From Sipunculus nudus (lineage: Eukaryota; Annelida; Sipuncula; Golfingiida; Sipunculidae): a DNA stretch of 64,000 bases. The stretch spans positions 6,031,741 to 6,095,740 of the forward strand of contig CM049318.1 in assembly GCA_026874595.1 (NCBI GenBank), read 5' to 3'. The stretch's first letter is position 1, and each line of letters starts with the position of its first letter. Below are positions 33,201-44,590 of this stretch, piece by piece. Made by a program: the position numbers and the translations under genes. The notes beneath the pieces were generated by a model. The model was given only the letters and a program-made list of their open reading frames with translations. It searched no databases and was not told where the DNA came from.

Positions 33201-34397
33201 TGCAGTTTTATACATCCTGGATAGCTTTCTTGATTTTATGACAGGTGGCACCACCTACATTCACGTTCACGCTGATGACATCCAAGCTCATATCTCGGGA
33301 ACCGTTTGACCGATCGGGCCAAAATTTTGCATGTGTATAGATCTAACATAGCTCTTTATCATACACAAAACTGGTGGCACCACCTGCAACCATTTTTGCA
33401 TCGCGTCTGTCTGTTTGTCTGCCGTGCAATAAAGTCACTCACAACTTGGCAGTGGTTTGACATATCTGCCTAAAATTTTGCAGTTTCATACATCCTGGAT
33501 AGCTTTCTTGATTTTATGACAGGTGGCGCCACCTTTATTCTAGTTTATGCTGCAGACATCCAAGCTCATATCTCGGGAACCGTTTGAACGATTGGGCCAA
33601 AATTTTGCATGTGTATAGATCTCACATAGGTCTTTATCATACACAAAACTGGAGGGGCCACCTGCAACCATTTTTGCACATTTTGCACAGCGTCTGTCTG
33701 TTGGTCTGCCGTGGCCTAAAATCACTCATTTCTCTGTAGTGGTTTGACATAACTGCCTAAAATGTTGCAGGTTTATACATCCTGGATAGCTTTCTTGATT
33801 TTATGACAGGTGGTGCCACCTACATTCTAGCTAACGCAGCACACATCCAAGCTAATATCTCAGGAACCATTTGACCGATTGGGCCAAAATTGTGCTTGTG
33901 TTTAGATCTCACATAGGTCTTTATCATACACAAAACTGCAACCTTTTTTGCACAGCGTCTGTCTGTTTGTCTGCCGTGGGCTAAAATCACTCATATCCAT
34001 GTAGTGGTTTGACTTTTCTGCCTAAAATTTTGCATATGTATACAACTTGGACAGCTTTCTGGATTTGTGGTAGGTTGCACAACCTACATACACATTTAGG
34101 CTGCAGACATCCATGCTAATATGTAACATACCTCACTCTGTTTCCCCTTGCCACTCAATCCATGCCTCACTTCACTCTGATTTTGGCCGATACACGTAGT
34201 CACTTGTCGGCTACCCGTATTCTAGTTTACACATTTTTTTCTATTTTTCAGATATATAAATACAGAATAAATCTTGGCCTGTTGGTTAATCTGTTTGATG
34301 CTTCAGTTGAATGGGTATCTACCATTCTGATGATAAAATTTCCTTTTGTGAATCTCTTCCCAGTCAGCTGAGCGTCATGACCCATGGGTCACTTGTT
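30247..34397 (+). mobile_element. Helitron-like tandem-repeat element A1 (with nested element B)
   Basis: Begins with a hairpin of 8-bp arms, TAGCTCAG and CTGAGCTA (30247-30277), then CTTTGTCCGTC. Seven units of about 335 bp follow, anchored by GGCACAAATC-like motifs near 30331, 30669, 31006, 31321, 31664, 32002 and 32341, each with GGTCATGATTTTTGGCATA and GGTGGCGCCACC or a variant. After the nested element B the core resumes briefly and ends in CAGTCAGCTGAG and the hairpin TGACCC-AT-GGGTCA followed by CTTGTT. Element A2 at 37378 has the same ends. There is no coding capacity; Helitron/Helentron affiliation is inferred from terminal hairpins and target-site behaviour. Confidence 0.7.
32618..34226 (+). 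mobile_element. Nested tandem-repeat element B
   Basis: Inserted in the T-rich part of an A1 unit. The left end reads TACCCGCCAAAACGAAGTTT with a 6-bp hairpin CAAAAC/GTTTTG. Five units of about 280 bp follow, anchored by ATCTCGGGAACCGTTTGA near 32731, 33011, 33281, 33561 and 33845. Each unit carries two GGTGGCGCCACC-type palindromes, one after ACT and one after ACA. The right end is the hairpin GTAGTC...GRCTAC (34196-34214) and CCCGTATTC. The same terminal hairpin recurs at 53502. Confidence 0.6.
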
Positions 34398-34643
34398 GTG
34401 TTATTTTGTTTGTCTGTATGGGCGTTTCATGAAACTATGGAAGGGTGGAACATTAGCCTCTGAAGACCCAAGTTAAGTTGATGTCGGATCCAGATTTCCC
34501 GATCTTTCAAGTCAGATTGGTGTTAACTGTGGTGGAGGTATATGCTCCATTGTCGTTATATTGCTACATGTTTTTATTTGAAATCTACAGTATGTTACAT
34601 TTCCGAAATTCTTGTGTGCATTTTTCTAGCTATATGCCACAGG
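34398..34643. other. No recognised feature
   Basis: Spacer between element A1 and the right copy of the dispersed inverted repeat. Confidence 0.4.
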
Positions 34644-34784
34644 CCGTTAAATACAAAAAGTGTTGCATTACATTTGCAAAGTCAATGTTTTTTCTTTCTA
34701 AGTGTTACTACGATTTGATTTAGCAATACATTTTCCATGGAGCATTTCATATGTACTCATGATTTTTACATTTTATTCTCACAG
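34644..34784 (-). repeat. Dispersed inverted repeat, right copy
   Basis: Reverse complement of 28019-28159 over 141 bp with few mismatches. Together the copies enclose 6.5 kb including element A1. It may be a small MITE-like family inserted twice. Confidence 0.85.
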
Positions 34785-36539
34785 TTTTTTTGTGTGAATT
34801 TTCTGTTGATTTATAGATTCGTGTTTCTCAGTATCCACTTCCGCAATAATTAACGTGCATCCAAACGTTGATGCAGCTTATATTCCATTTACTTGCTATT
34901 AAAAGACAAATGTTATCTGGAATTATGGGCAGCAATTTTGTGTTGATATAATTATTATAAGTATGTAGCAAAATATAGCGGTTGTTAGTCCATCAGAAAT
35001 TATCTGTAATTGCTACGCATACTGGAGAAATTTACCTAAAGGTAATATATCTGACAATAAAAGTAATAAATTGGTGACTGTTGTTTATAATATAATTGTG
35101 AAAGAGCACTGCGGCTTTATATAGTATTTTTATATAGTATATTACGGGAGATACCTGATAAATCACTCGCCAACTTTGTGGAAAAGAGGATGAAGGCTGT
35201 ATGTAGCCCGTTTACATTTTACAGATAAACTAAAATTGCCTTATTCACTGTCTTATCCGGGAAGCCCGTGGGAAGCTGCTTTGTGAAAGCGAATATCGTA
35301 AGCTTTGCATATATCCTCATCCTTTCCTGCTTTGGTCAAGAAAAGGTCATGGGATATCAGCAAAGGTAAGTCAAATGTTAGGGAGATGCATGAAGCTCAG
35401 GGTTGTTACACACTTAACGACAGTTCCGAATTTATAGGTTTTTATTTAATATTAGTTTGATTTCAATATATGTCTCCTCTATAACCAGTTATTTATGATG
35501 TCTATTGAGGAAATATGGGATATATACTTTGCTTTAACCCGCCGTAAAATAAGATCAAAGCCAATTCATTTACCTCATGCAAACACATTTTTTTTTTTTC
35601 ATATAATGATTTTCCCCCATTTCGGCTTTCAGACAATCAGTTTGCAAAGTTAATTCAAGAATATTTTTCCATTTAAACAAGGGGAAATACCTTTTCCGAA
35701 GAAATTCTTTAAAAAGGAGTATTTTCTAACAGTATGCACATTTAAAAAATCCATCAAGCAACAATCACCTGATCACTACTACAATACTGATACAGTTCAA
35801 GCAGTGGCCATATATATATATATATATATTAATATAAATATATATATATATATATATATACAATACGTATCGCGATATATTCTTTGTATCGATTTACAGG
35901 AAAATCGGGGGTTAACTTTCTTACAGGACAAAATTACTCTGTAAAGAACTGACTTACTACACAGACCTCGAATTCAGATTCATCATTTTAATAAGCTTTA
36001 CATGTGCAAATAGCTTGATAATAATTGCATTCTTGAATGTGGATCACACGGGGATGATAAATCGTGTGTGTGACTGTAAAGACTGTGTGACTGGTGTACT
36101 TGATAAATAATACTATTCAAAAGACACTTGATCAGATCCCCCTGCAGTTACCTTAGCCATAAAGAAGGAATAGCAATAAAAAATAATAATAAATTTGCCT
36201 GTGCTCGGCATTTCTCTCTTTTTATGTGGCAATTCTTTTTTACTACCAGTAACTCGAGCACAAATTAATTTCCCTCGGACGGACCATTAGCCATATGGTC
36301 TATCAAGAATACTTGAACTATATAAACTATCAGTATATCTACTAAATAAATGACCCAAGGCGTGTCTATAGTCATTTTAGCGGCTTTCACTTTCAGTCCC
36401 TCACTAAAACAAACCAATTTAAATGTTCAAAAATAAGATAATTTTTGTCACAAATCTGACGACGGACAGCAACACAGAAGTTTAGACAAAAATCCTCACA
36501 GGGGAAATGAAGACATCATATGTGCTAAAAAGGTGCTTT
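34785..36539. other. No recognised feature except a TA microsatellite
   Basis: A TA tract occupies 35811-35861. The remainder is AT-rich and without recognisable elements, up to the likely LTR region of the gypsy element. Confidence 0.4.
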
Positions 36540-37078
36540 ATTAATCATATTATGGTTTTATACATTATATGTACAATAACAAACAAAATTATAGGATTAA
36601 CACATAATGAAAGTCTCTTATATGCCCTGTAACTCAAATAATTACTTTACTGAAGTCAATTCCAAATCGGCGCCCATAAAATATTCATAGTAGACGTTCA
36701 CAGGTCAACGTAAAACGAAAGTCCAAGTAAGTTCAAAGTTAAGTCCATGGCAGGTCCGCCAATGGATAACGATATTAAGTAAAAAAAATCATGATTTGCT
36801 GTTGGAAGGTGACACCGTCCAGGAACCTGTATTGAAATTAATCAGTCCTCGGCGCATTTTGCGTGGTATTCCCTTTTTTAAGGCAGTACAAGTTATGTGC
36901 CATTGTGCGTATTTTCTTCTTCAGTCGATAACACAGGACAAGGGGCCCGGCAACACCTGGTTGCTTGACACAAATAAAGCCAACAATAACGGCCGGGGTC
37001 GCCCAGACGTCCATACCACAGGGGGAGATCCACGCGGGGGACACCAGCCCAGGTCAAAAGACGGCCTTAGTCGCACCA
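36500..37078 (-). repeat. Putative 3' LTR of gypsy copy 1
   Basis: Starts TGGTGCGAC on the minus strand directly after the polypurine tract and contains AATAAA near its far end. The outer boundary is uncertain because no second LTR could be matched by eye. Confidence 0.4.
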
Positions 37079-37092
37079 TACCCCACCCTTAA
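37079..37092 (-). promoter_or_regulatory. Polypurine tract of gypsy copy 1
   Basis: Minus strand AAGGGTGGGG lies directly before TATGGTGCGA. In gypsy elements such a tract primes plus-strand DNA synthesis and abuts the 3' LTR. Confidence 0.5.
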
Positions 37093-37254
37093 AAGACATA
37101 TGGTGAGGAAACAGGACATGAGTAATGTACAAAGTACAAAGGATAGGTTATATAAATCATAATAAATCACATCACAAACATGCATATCAGTACATAGCAA
37201 GCATATTATGAGTAATAATTTCTCATAAGAAATAACAATAGTGTCACAATTATA

Positions 37255-37377
37255 TGTTTCTTGAGTGCGTGTGAGCCATACATAATTGTCTGTACCTTTG
37301 ACATGTATAATAACAAGGTTATATTCTGACAGAGCTAAGCTCCATCTCAACAATCTCTGATTGTTGTTCTTCATTTT
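37255..37377 (-). pseudogene. Gypsy copy 1, C-terminal part of RNase H
   Basis: Reads KMKNNNQRLLRWSLALSEY and then NLVIIHVKGTDN, the conserved end of a gypsy RNase H. The exon-like fragment begins exactly where element A2 ends, and the N-terminal part continues on the other side at 38800. The usual VIADALSR ending is replaced by out-of-frame sequence. Only about 180 bp separate this from the polypurine tract, so no integrase follows RNase H. Confidence 0.75.
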
Positions 37378-38799
37378 AAGCTCAGCTGACTGTAAGTCAC
37401 CTGAGCTATAGCTATCCCTCTTTGTCCGTCGTCCGCCCGGTCTTCCGGCCATCCGGTCGTCTGTCGTTAACAGGGCACAGATCGTAACCACCTGGAATCT
37501 TTTTACTTAAAATCCAGGGAGGTCCATGAAAAGTCTCCTTGGAAACCTTAAATTACGTCTCTGTCATCCATATTGTCCGAGCTATGGGGCTCAAAACTAC
37601 CCCACAGAGTAATAGAAAATGTGATATAAAAGCTCAAGTGTCTGAACAACTAAGGCATTGATCACCATGATTTTATGCATGCATATGCACCATGGAGTGT
37701 TTCATAAGTTATTGTTGACTGGTGGCGCCACCTAGACTTTTTTTATTTTTATGCATTTTATCCTTTTTTGAGACCTTCACAGATGTGATCGTCTGTTAAC
37801 AGGGCACCAATCATAACCATGAATCTTCATTCTTGACATCCAGGGAGGTCCATAAAAAACTCCATGGAAACCTGAAATTAGGTCTCTGTTACCCATATCC
37901 TCCGAGCTATAGGTCTAAGAAGTACCTCAAAGTATTTGATTCAAAAGCTCCAGTATCTGAACAACTAATGCATTGATCACCCTGCTTCTTTGCATGCATA
38001 TTCATCAGGAGTGTTTCATCACTTCTTTCAGACTGGTGTCGCCGCCTAGATTTAAAAAAAAAAATTAACACACTTTTTTTCTCTATTTTTAGACCTTCAA
38101 AGACGCGGTTGCCGGTAACAGGAGACACATTGAAACATTGGTCCTAGAATTTTCTAACTTGACATTCAGGGAGGTATGTGAAAAATATCTTTGGAAACGT
38201 GAAATTAGGTCTCTGTTACCCATATTCTCTGAGCTATGGGGCTTATAAGAACCCCCCCCCCCCCCCAGCACAATTAAAAAGTTGATACCAAAGCAGGGCA
38301 CAAATCATGAACATTGGACCTGGAATCTTCTATCCTAAAATCTGGGGTGGCCCATGAAAAGTCTCCTTGGAAAGTTGATATTAGGTCTCTATTAGCTACG
38401 GGGCTTATAAGCATCCCTCAGAATGATTGAAAATTTGATACCAAAGTAGGGCACAAATCTTAATCATTGGGCCCAGAATCTTCTATCTTGACATCCTGAG
38501 GGTTCCTCAAAAGTTCTCCCCAGAAACCTGAAATTCGGTCACTGTGACCTATATTCTCAGAGTTTTGGGGTATGTTTGAGCACCCCAGAAATAATGCAAA
38601 ATACACACAAATTGCCAGATTCCTCAGGAAAGGCTAGTTGGATTGTTACCAAATTTGCTGTGCTTATGGGTCTTGGTGAACCTAGGGTAATATGCATGAA
38701 CAATGTTGCCACCTACATTATCTTAATTAGTTGTCTGAGCAAGGACATATTGTCAACATGACAGTCGGCTGAGCTTCATGACCCATTGGTCACTTGTTT
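37378..38799 (+). mobile_element. Helitron-like tandem-repeat element A2, inserted in gypsy RNase H
   Basis: Same ends as A1: the hairpin AGCTCAG/CTGAGCT (37379-37407) with TTTGTCCGTCGTCCG, and at the right CAGTCGGCTGAG with the hairpin TGACCCATTGGTCA (38779-38792) plus CTTGTTT. It has four or five units, some shortened, anchored by GGGCACAAATC-like motifs near 37465, 37802, 38293 and 38448. It splits the RNase H frame of the gypsy element, and at most one or two bases are repeated at the junctions. This fixes the element's boundaries and indicates insertion without a sizeable target duplication, as in Helitron-type transposition. Confidence 0.75.
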
Positions 38800-39714
38800 A
38801 AAGAAAGATGATTGGATGGTGATCAGTATAAACAGAGATAGGATGAGGAGTGGAGCCTAAATATACTTTTAATGCGTAAGGAATTTCTTTGACTTATAAC
38901 AAATAAGATGACTTATGTCAACGTCATCCTCTTGAAGAACCACAGCGCCTACACCGGAATCGCTAGCATGTGTCATAAGTGAAAGGGGTTTGTTAAAATT
39001 TGGAGACAGCAATACAGGTGCACTTTGTTATATTGCTTTGGCTCTTTCTAAAGCATTGCTTTGGCTCTTTCTAAAGCTTGTTGACCTTTTTTCACTCTAG
39101 TGAGATTTTTGTTTCTTTTTCAGTAAGTCTATTAAAATTCTGGCAAAATTTTCTATAATAACCAGACATTATTAAGAACATCAATCCCATTCGGTTTGTA
39201 GGAACTGGAATTTCTACTGAAGCAGTTAATATACTTGTTATGGGTTTCACACAGCCTAAGCCAACCTGGTGCCCTAGATAAGTTAGCATGGCACGACAAA
39301 AGTCACTTTTAGCCAGGTTAATTGTTAATTTTGCCTTTTCCAACCTTTCAAAGCGGTCTATCAAAATTTGTTTATGTTCTTTCCATGTTTGGTTGTACAC
39401 AATGACATCATCAATATAACACATGCAGTTTACTAACCCAGGCAAAACACAAATCACTAATCTCATAAAGCAGAAGGGTGCATATTTCATTCCGAAGGGC
39501 ATAACTTTGTACTGGTACAATCCATATCGCGTCACGAAGGCAGATATATTTGTTTAGCCCGTTCGATAATAGGAACCTGGCAATTCCCTTTTAACAAATC
39601 AAATTGGCTTATGTATGTAACAGAACCAATCTTATCAATGCGATCTGGAAATACGCTCGAAAACTCCTGCTGGAGCAGGTCTGTATCCCTACTAGTGCTC
39701 GGCAATTTTATCAA
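38800..39714 (-). pseudogene. Gypsy copy 1, reverse transcriptase and N-terminal RNase H
   Basis: On the minus strand 39714-39535 reads SVTYISQFDLLKGNCQVPI (the first catalytic Asp block). After a frameshift come GLYQYKVMPFGMKYAPFCF, CYIDDVIVYNQTWKEH (YIDD catalytic box), LEKAKLTINLAKSDF, TYLGHQVG and SGYYRKFCQNFNRLTE. RNase H begins with SPNFNKPLSLMTHASDSGVG and YKSKKFL and continues to VYTDHHPIIFL, where element A2 cuts it. The sequence before the first block passes abruptly from LQQEFSSVFP into RT, skipping fingers motifs and, by comparison with copy 2, an integrase. Frames are interrupted, so this copy is inactive. Confidence 0.8.
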
Positions 39715-40508
39715 ATTTCACTGTCACTTGCTAAGTCTTTGCCTAGGACGAGTGAAACGCCCTCTACTGGCAACGTCAGAAAAACTCCTACTGTTCCTAC
39801 TTCAGAGACTAAGTCGGACCTTAGTTTCATACTGTGTAACGGAGCTTCTAAAAATTCCGAACTGACGCCTTGTACTAGAACCAAAATTCCCGTATAGCTC
39901 TCTCGGCATAACGGATCTCAAAACGAGGCTTATTGTTACCCCGATATCCCGTAAGATTTTAATACGTGCCATCCTTAAATGATTTCCCTCTAATTGAACA
40001 AAACCGTCTTACACTATGGGTTGATAACTCTTTATGATAGGGTTTTGTGTATCACCTGTAGTCTCTACGTTACGGAGCATTTTTATCGTTTCACACTCTG
40101 CGTAACAGTTAACGCATTCGGCTTACTCTGACTTTTCTTTATCTTAAAATATTCAGATTCTATATGCCCCTTGTTTTTACACAATGTACAAATCTAAGGT
40201 TCAGTCCTTAGTGGCCATTTTTTATTTTGAGCAGGAGAGTCAGAATGACTTTTACACTGGGACCTACCTTTATCGGACCATTGCCTGTTTGAGCAGGAAG
40301 AACCCCGGTAGGAGGATCTACCTTTTCTCCGACCTAACTTTGGACTTTTACTACCACCACTTTTCTGACCAAACTTTCTCTGGTAACCTAAGCCGTGTGA
40401 CAAATCAAACTCATCCGCCAGAATACCAGCCTCATTTACATATTCTATCTTATGCTCATTAAAAAAACTTTCGAATATCATTATGAATAGGTCCTTTAAA
40501 TTCCTCAA
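39715..40508 (-). pseudogene. Gypsy copy 1, gag zinc knuckle and protease region
   Basis: The minus-strand frame 40508-40194 contains NEAGILADEFDLSHGLGYQR and a basic Gly/Ser/Arg-rich tract, followed across a stop by CTLCKNKGHIESEY, a CX2CX4HX4C zinc knuckle whose last Cys is Tyr. Downstream, fragments such as PNALTVTQSVK and LPSTSRDTDLLQQEFSSVFP match copy 2 at 44.8-45.4 kb. The aspartic protease itself would lie between and is too degraded for me to point to its active site. Confidence 0.65.
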
Positions 40509-41797
40509 TCAGAATCAACTTTCATGGCCTGACACCACCGGTTAAATAAATTTTCTTTATCTCTGGCATATTCAAAATGAATTTGATTCTCTCTTATAAC
40601 GATGTGTCTAAATTTCTGTCGGTAAGACTCGGGCACTAATTCATAAGCCCTCATACGTCGTCCTTTACAATGCACTTATCCCTTCTTGTTTGTCAGAGGG
40701 AGAAGATACGTGTCAGCCATGGTCCTTCATAATATATCACAGGGAAAGGAGTAGATTGTTACCTTAACCAGAACTCACCAGACAAGTGAATAAGCCAACA
40801 AATTTTCTTTTACCCATATGAAACGGTCTGTCCGATTAAACACTATGACTATATCATCCAACTCCTTTTCCCCCATCGTATCCTCGGTTATTTTTAACAT
40901 CCACACGTTGCCTGCTAGTTTTACATATGCCTTATTCATTGCGAGAACTAAATTGTTTTAATAGATGGCAACAGCCGGAAACACAGCAGGAAATCCAACG
41001 CTTTTAATACGGAAACTGGTCACTCATGCGGACTCCATCTTCAGAATACCTCCGGTAATACTTTTGCGAATACATGGACGTATCTCACGAATGCCCTGAT
41101 TCTGAGATGCAGATTTAAGCGGCCTGACATACAAAAATTTTCATATGGTCCAAGGCTACTGAACAAATATTTGGTATTGGTCCATAAAATTTTAACTATA
41201 TTTTATGTCTAGGCTATCAGTTAACAGAGTTAATTTAGATATATTATTCCATTTCGGTCAGGAGTGAATGGCTTTCCTGAAAAGATTCTTACAAAAGTAT
41301 TTTTTCATAATCAGTGTACCTGTAAACTCATAGTCCTAGGAATTCAACCTCCTGTCCTTGAACTCTGTGCCAACACAGCGAGAAAGGCTATGGAAAAGAC
41401 AAGCTACTAAAACCAACCCCACGGCCATTGCGTGTTTAACAGACCGGTTAGTCAAAGAGCAAATTTAATCTCGATATTTCATAAAACATGATTTTATAAA
41501 AACTTTGTGTAAGATGTCCGTTACGATTTCTGTTGATGTTCTATCTCACAAAAACTCGCTTCGATATTAAATCGCAACATGAAGAGGGATACAGGCGACG
41601 GGAGAGCCTCGATTTCCATATATTTTCAACAGCTGCGAGCGGGCTTAATAAGATAAAACTTCTTTTGTACATTCTTGTGTTTTCCTGTATTATCGTCCTG
41701 CTAGTAAATGTGTGTTATGCAGACTTCTTGATTATTATTGTTCAACGCGCGAATTTGGACAGTGCAGGTATTACTCTTAGTCAATATAAAACTTGAC
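40509..41797. other. Probable 5' gag/LTR remains of gypsy copy 1, unresolved
   Basis: The first part up to about 41.1 kb probably encodes gag (minus strand) but I can read no diagnostic motif. The 87-codon plus frame at 41533-41796 has no recognisable domain. Confidence 0.3.
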
Positions 41798-43290
41798 GAC
41801 CAGAGGTCACGCGCTTGCCGGGAATGACGTAAAAACAGTCAAATTAATGAGTTATGACGAAGGAAATAAGCAGTATTTTGTGAAGATAGATCTAGTTTGA
41901 CAAAGTTTGACAAAGTTATGAGGAAAATAAGATGTTTATGTTTTGATGACCTTGCCCTTTGACCTATTTGAATAATAGACATAGGACTTCTAGACCGCGT
42001 TCCGATATACATTTGTACGTTACAAAGCGATTCGTGGAGAGGTATGGGCTGTAGAATGTTATATATAAAATGCAGTAACAAGGAAGCAGACGACAATGAC
42101 GACAGCTAACAAACAGACAGACATACTGACAAAGTGACAAGATTGAACTAGTCAACAAAACCAAGTTATGCACAAGATCAAGAGAAAGAACTTGAGCCTA
42201 AGATTGTAAAGATAGGACCAATATTGACGAAGTTATAACGAAAATAAAAATGTTATGATTTTTGGTGACCTTGACCTTTGACTTATATAATAAATACACA
42301 TAGGACTTCCAGAAATCATTCCTAAATACAACAGGTGAAAGTTACAAAGTGATTTGTATAGAACTGTTTGCTGTAGAATGCTATATGTAAGACGCAAGAA
42401 CCAGAAATTCAGGACAATTGACAAACAGACAGACATCCTGAAAAGTGACTTAAAGTGGAGGGCAGGTGCCCAAACCAGGTGCTAGAGAACACAAAGTGGC
42501 AGAAACTGAGCTATAGTTCTTAAAAATAGGGCCAATATTGACAACAGTATGAGGAAAGTAAATTTTGACTCATTATCATGACCTTGAGATTGACCTTTGA
42601 CCTAATAAAAAATAAACAAACACTTCCATAAATCGTTCCGATATACAATATGTATAAGGACTCATATAGACATACTGACAAAGTGACACATCTGAGATAA
42701 CAGATGACAAGACAAAATTTGAGGGGAAGGTTAAGAGGAGCAAAATGAGCTATAGTTTATGCAGGTAAGGTTTATAGTTTTGGAGATTGGGAAAAAATGA
42801 TATATTTACGTGTTTTTAGTGCAGCGCCCCCATCTGCAACTTTTCAAAAAACGAAATATACTATTTCGAAATACTAGTTTAAGACATAAGCTGTATGTAC
42901 CAGTCTCAAAAGGATTCCTGCAAAACTGTGGCATCTAGAGTATCACTTGATGATATCTTGCAAAATCGCGTTTTACGAAATATTGTGCAAGATATTGCCA
43001 CACACTTGAAGAAAGGCCTTAGAATGTCGTAGGAAAGGAGCTATTGTTGAAGTAGATAGGACCAATACTAGGAATAGTGACAAAGATGTAAAGAAAAAAA
43101 ACCTTTTTAATATGTTTTGATGACCTTGACGGTGACCTATGACCGATATTGACAAAAACAATAGGCTTCTAGGACTTTTGGCTTTCTATGAACTATATAA
43201 GTTTGAATCGATTACTGCAAAATTGTGCCCTGTAGAGAGGGAACAGACAGACAAACACACACAAACAGACATACGAAACTGACCAACCTG
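41798..43290 (+). mobile_element. Tandem-repeat element C1
   Basis: Starts GACCAGAGGTCACGCGCTTG, a left end shared with element C2 at 50448. The core consists of about four units of 315 bp anchored by GATGACCTTGACC-like motifs near 41946, 42262, 42577 and 43118, several ending in ACAAACAGACAGACATACTG. A block with GCGCCCCCATCTG and a TTTTCAAAAAACG run (42826-42860) is also found, varied, at 51850 in C2. The right end is approximate. No coding capacity. Confidence 0.55.
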
Positions 43291-44590
43291 CTTGCAGAAA
43301 TATTTGATTTCCGACAAGCAACTAACACAACACTATTTTTTGTTTCAGTACTAGAATGGTTGAATGAAATGTCCACTTAAGCTTGTCCTCTTGGGGTGCT
43401 ATGAGAAAGTTCGCTCGGCGGCTACGCAATTATCGCCTTATGTCGCCTCACATTTGGACCCTTCCAGCACTGAGGTCAAAACTGAACGCGGAGAGATCTT
43501 TAGACCTTTGGTCTTTAGGTCCTCTGGCCGTAAGGTGTTCTGATTGGATGTCAACGCATCTTGGGTCATTACTTACATAGAGCGATGTATCATTATCAAA
43601 ATAATTTATATTTTGTTTGTTTCACTCAATAGTAATATCTCAGGTTAGGATAAGGCCCGTGTGTTTATAATTGGAAACACATCGTAGCCACCGGGTGAAA
43701 AACATAGTGGATGTCAAGGAAAACCGAAAGACTTCGATGCGTCCAGGGATAAATAAGGCAGGGATGAATAAGTCTGGCAGTATTTGACACGATACCCACC
43801 CCAACATTTTGTTTGTGAAGCCACATAACTGTTAGTATCATCTTACTCATTCAGGAAAATTTGGCTATCTAGTGCAGTAGTTGAGTATCCGTCTTGATTG
43901 TTATGTGTTGGAGCTGATGTCAAGGTCACTGCATTGCAACCACAAGTCTCCAGGAATGGCAGTATTGCATTAAGACAAGATTTATTGCATAAAATAATAA
44001 ATAGTTATTCATAATTTTATAATATCGCCATTTTTTATATCACAAAACAGGAAACAACAACTGTTTTATAACAATTAAATAGAAGATGTGCAATTTGCCG
44101 TAATTGTTTAAGTAGCTAATTATAAAGTAAACAGGTAGCTATTATGACAGGAGATCCCAGAAATGGTTATGGAATATTATACCATTAAGTCCATTATTTA
44201 CGATAGGTTAAGATAACTGTGAATACTCTATTGACATGTGGGTTTATATCTGATTAACTTATCTTGCCATCCGGGAATAAAAACAGATTGCAGTCAATTG
44301 TATACGGCAGATTTTGTAATTACTTTAATAATTACTCAATTGTAATAAGATTATATAATAAAATAGAGGAAAACCTACAAAACATCATTAATGAGGCAAA
44401 AATTACTATAAACACTTTATACGTATGTACACGTATTTAAATAACTGACCTTATTAATAAATATAGACTTACAGGAACGATATTTTAGGGTGATGATAAA
44501 CTTAAAAAATTGATTCTGATTGAGAAATATATTTACTTATGAATAATGACATTAGAATGTTTTTGAATTAGCATGAGATAGAAAATAAAA
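43291..44590. other. No recognised feature
   Basis: AT-rich spacer. Short open frames show no domain. Confidence 0.4.

Larger units (their letters stand above)
36500..41100 (-). mobile_element. Gypsy-type LTR retrotransposon copy 1 (minus), interrupted and deleted
   Basis: Read on the minus strand: a gag zinc knuckle near 40.2 kb, a protease-to-polymerase linker, reverse transcriptase at 39.7-39.1 kb, RNase H to 38.8 kb, the foreign element A2, the rest of RNase H at 37.4-37.3 kb, a polypurine tract (37079-37092) and a putative LTR start TGGTGCGA at 37078. A poly(A) signal AATAAA lies in the LTR at about 36540. The left LTR was not identified. Comparison with copy 2 at 44.6 kb indicates that an integrase segment was lost between protease and polymerase. 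Confidence 0.75.

Noticed and set aside
30246-33725. Many minus- and plus-strand frames of 60-110 codons
   Set aside because: They recur with the 335-bp and 280-bp tandem units and have no domains.
36796-37092. A 98-codon plus frame and a 65-codon companion
   Set aside because: They lie antisense in the putative gypsy LTR and run through the polypurine tract.
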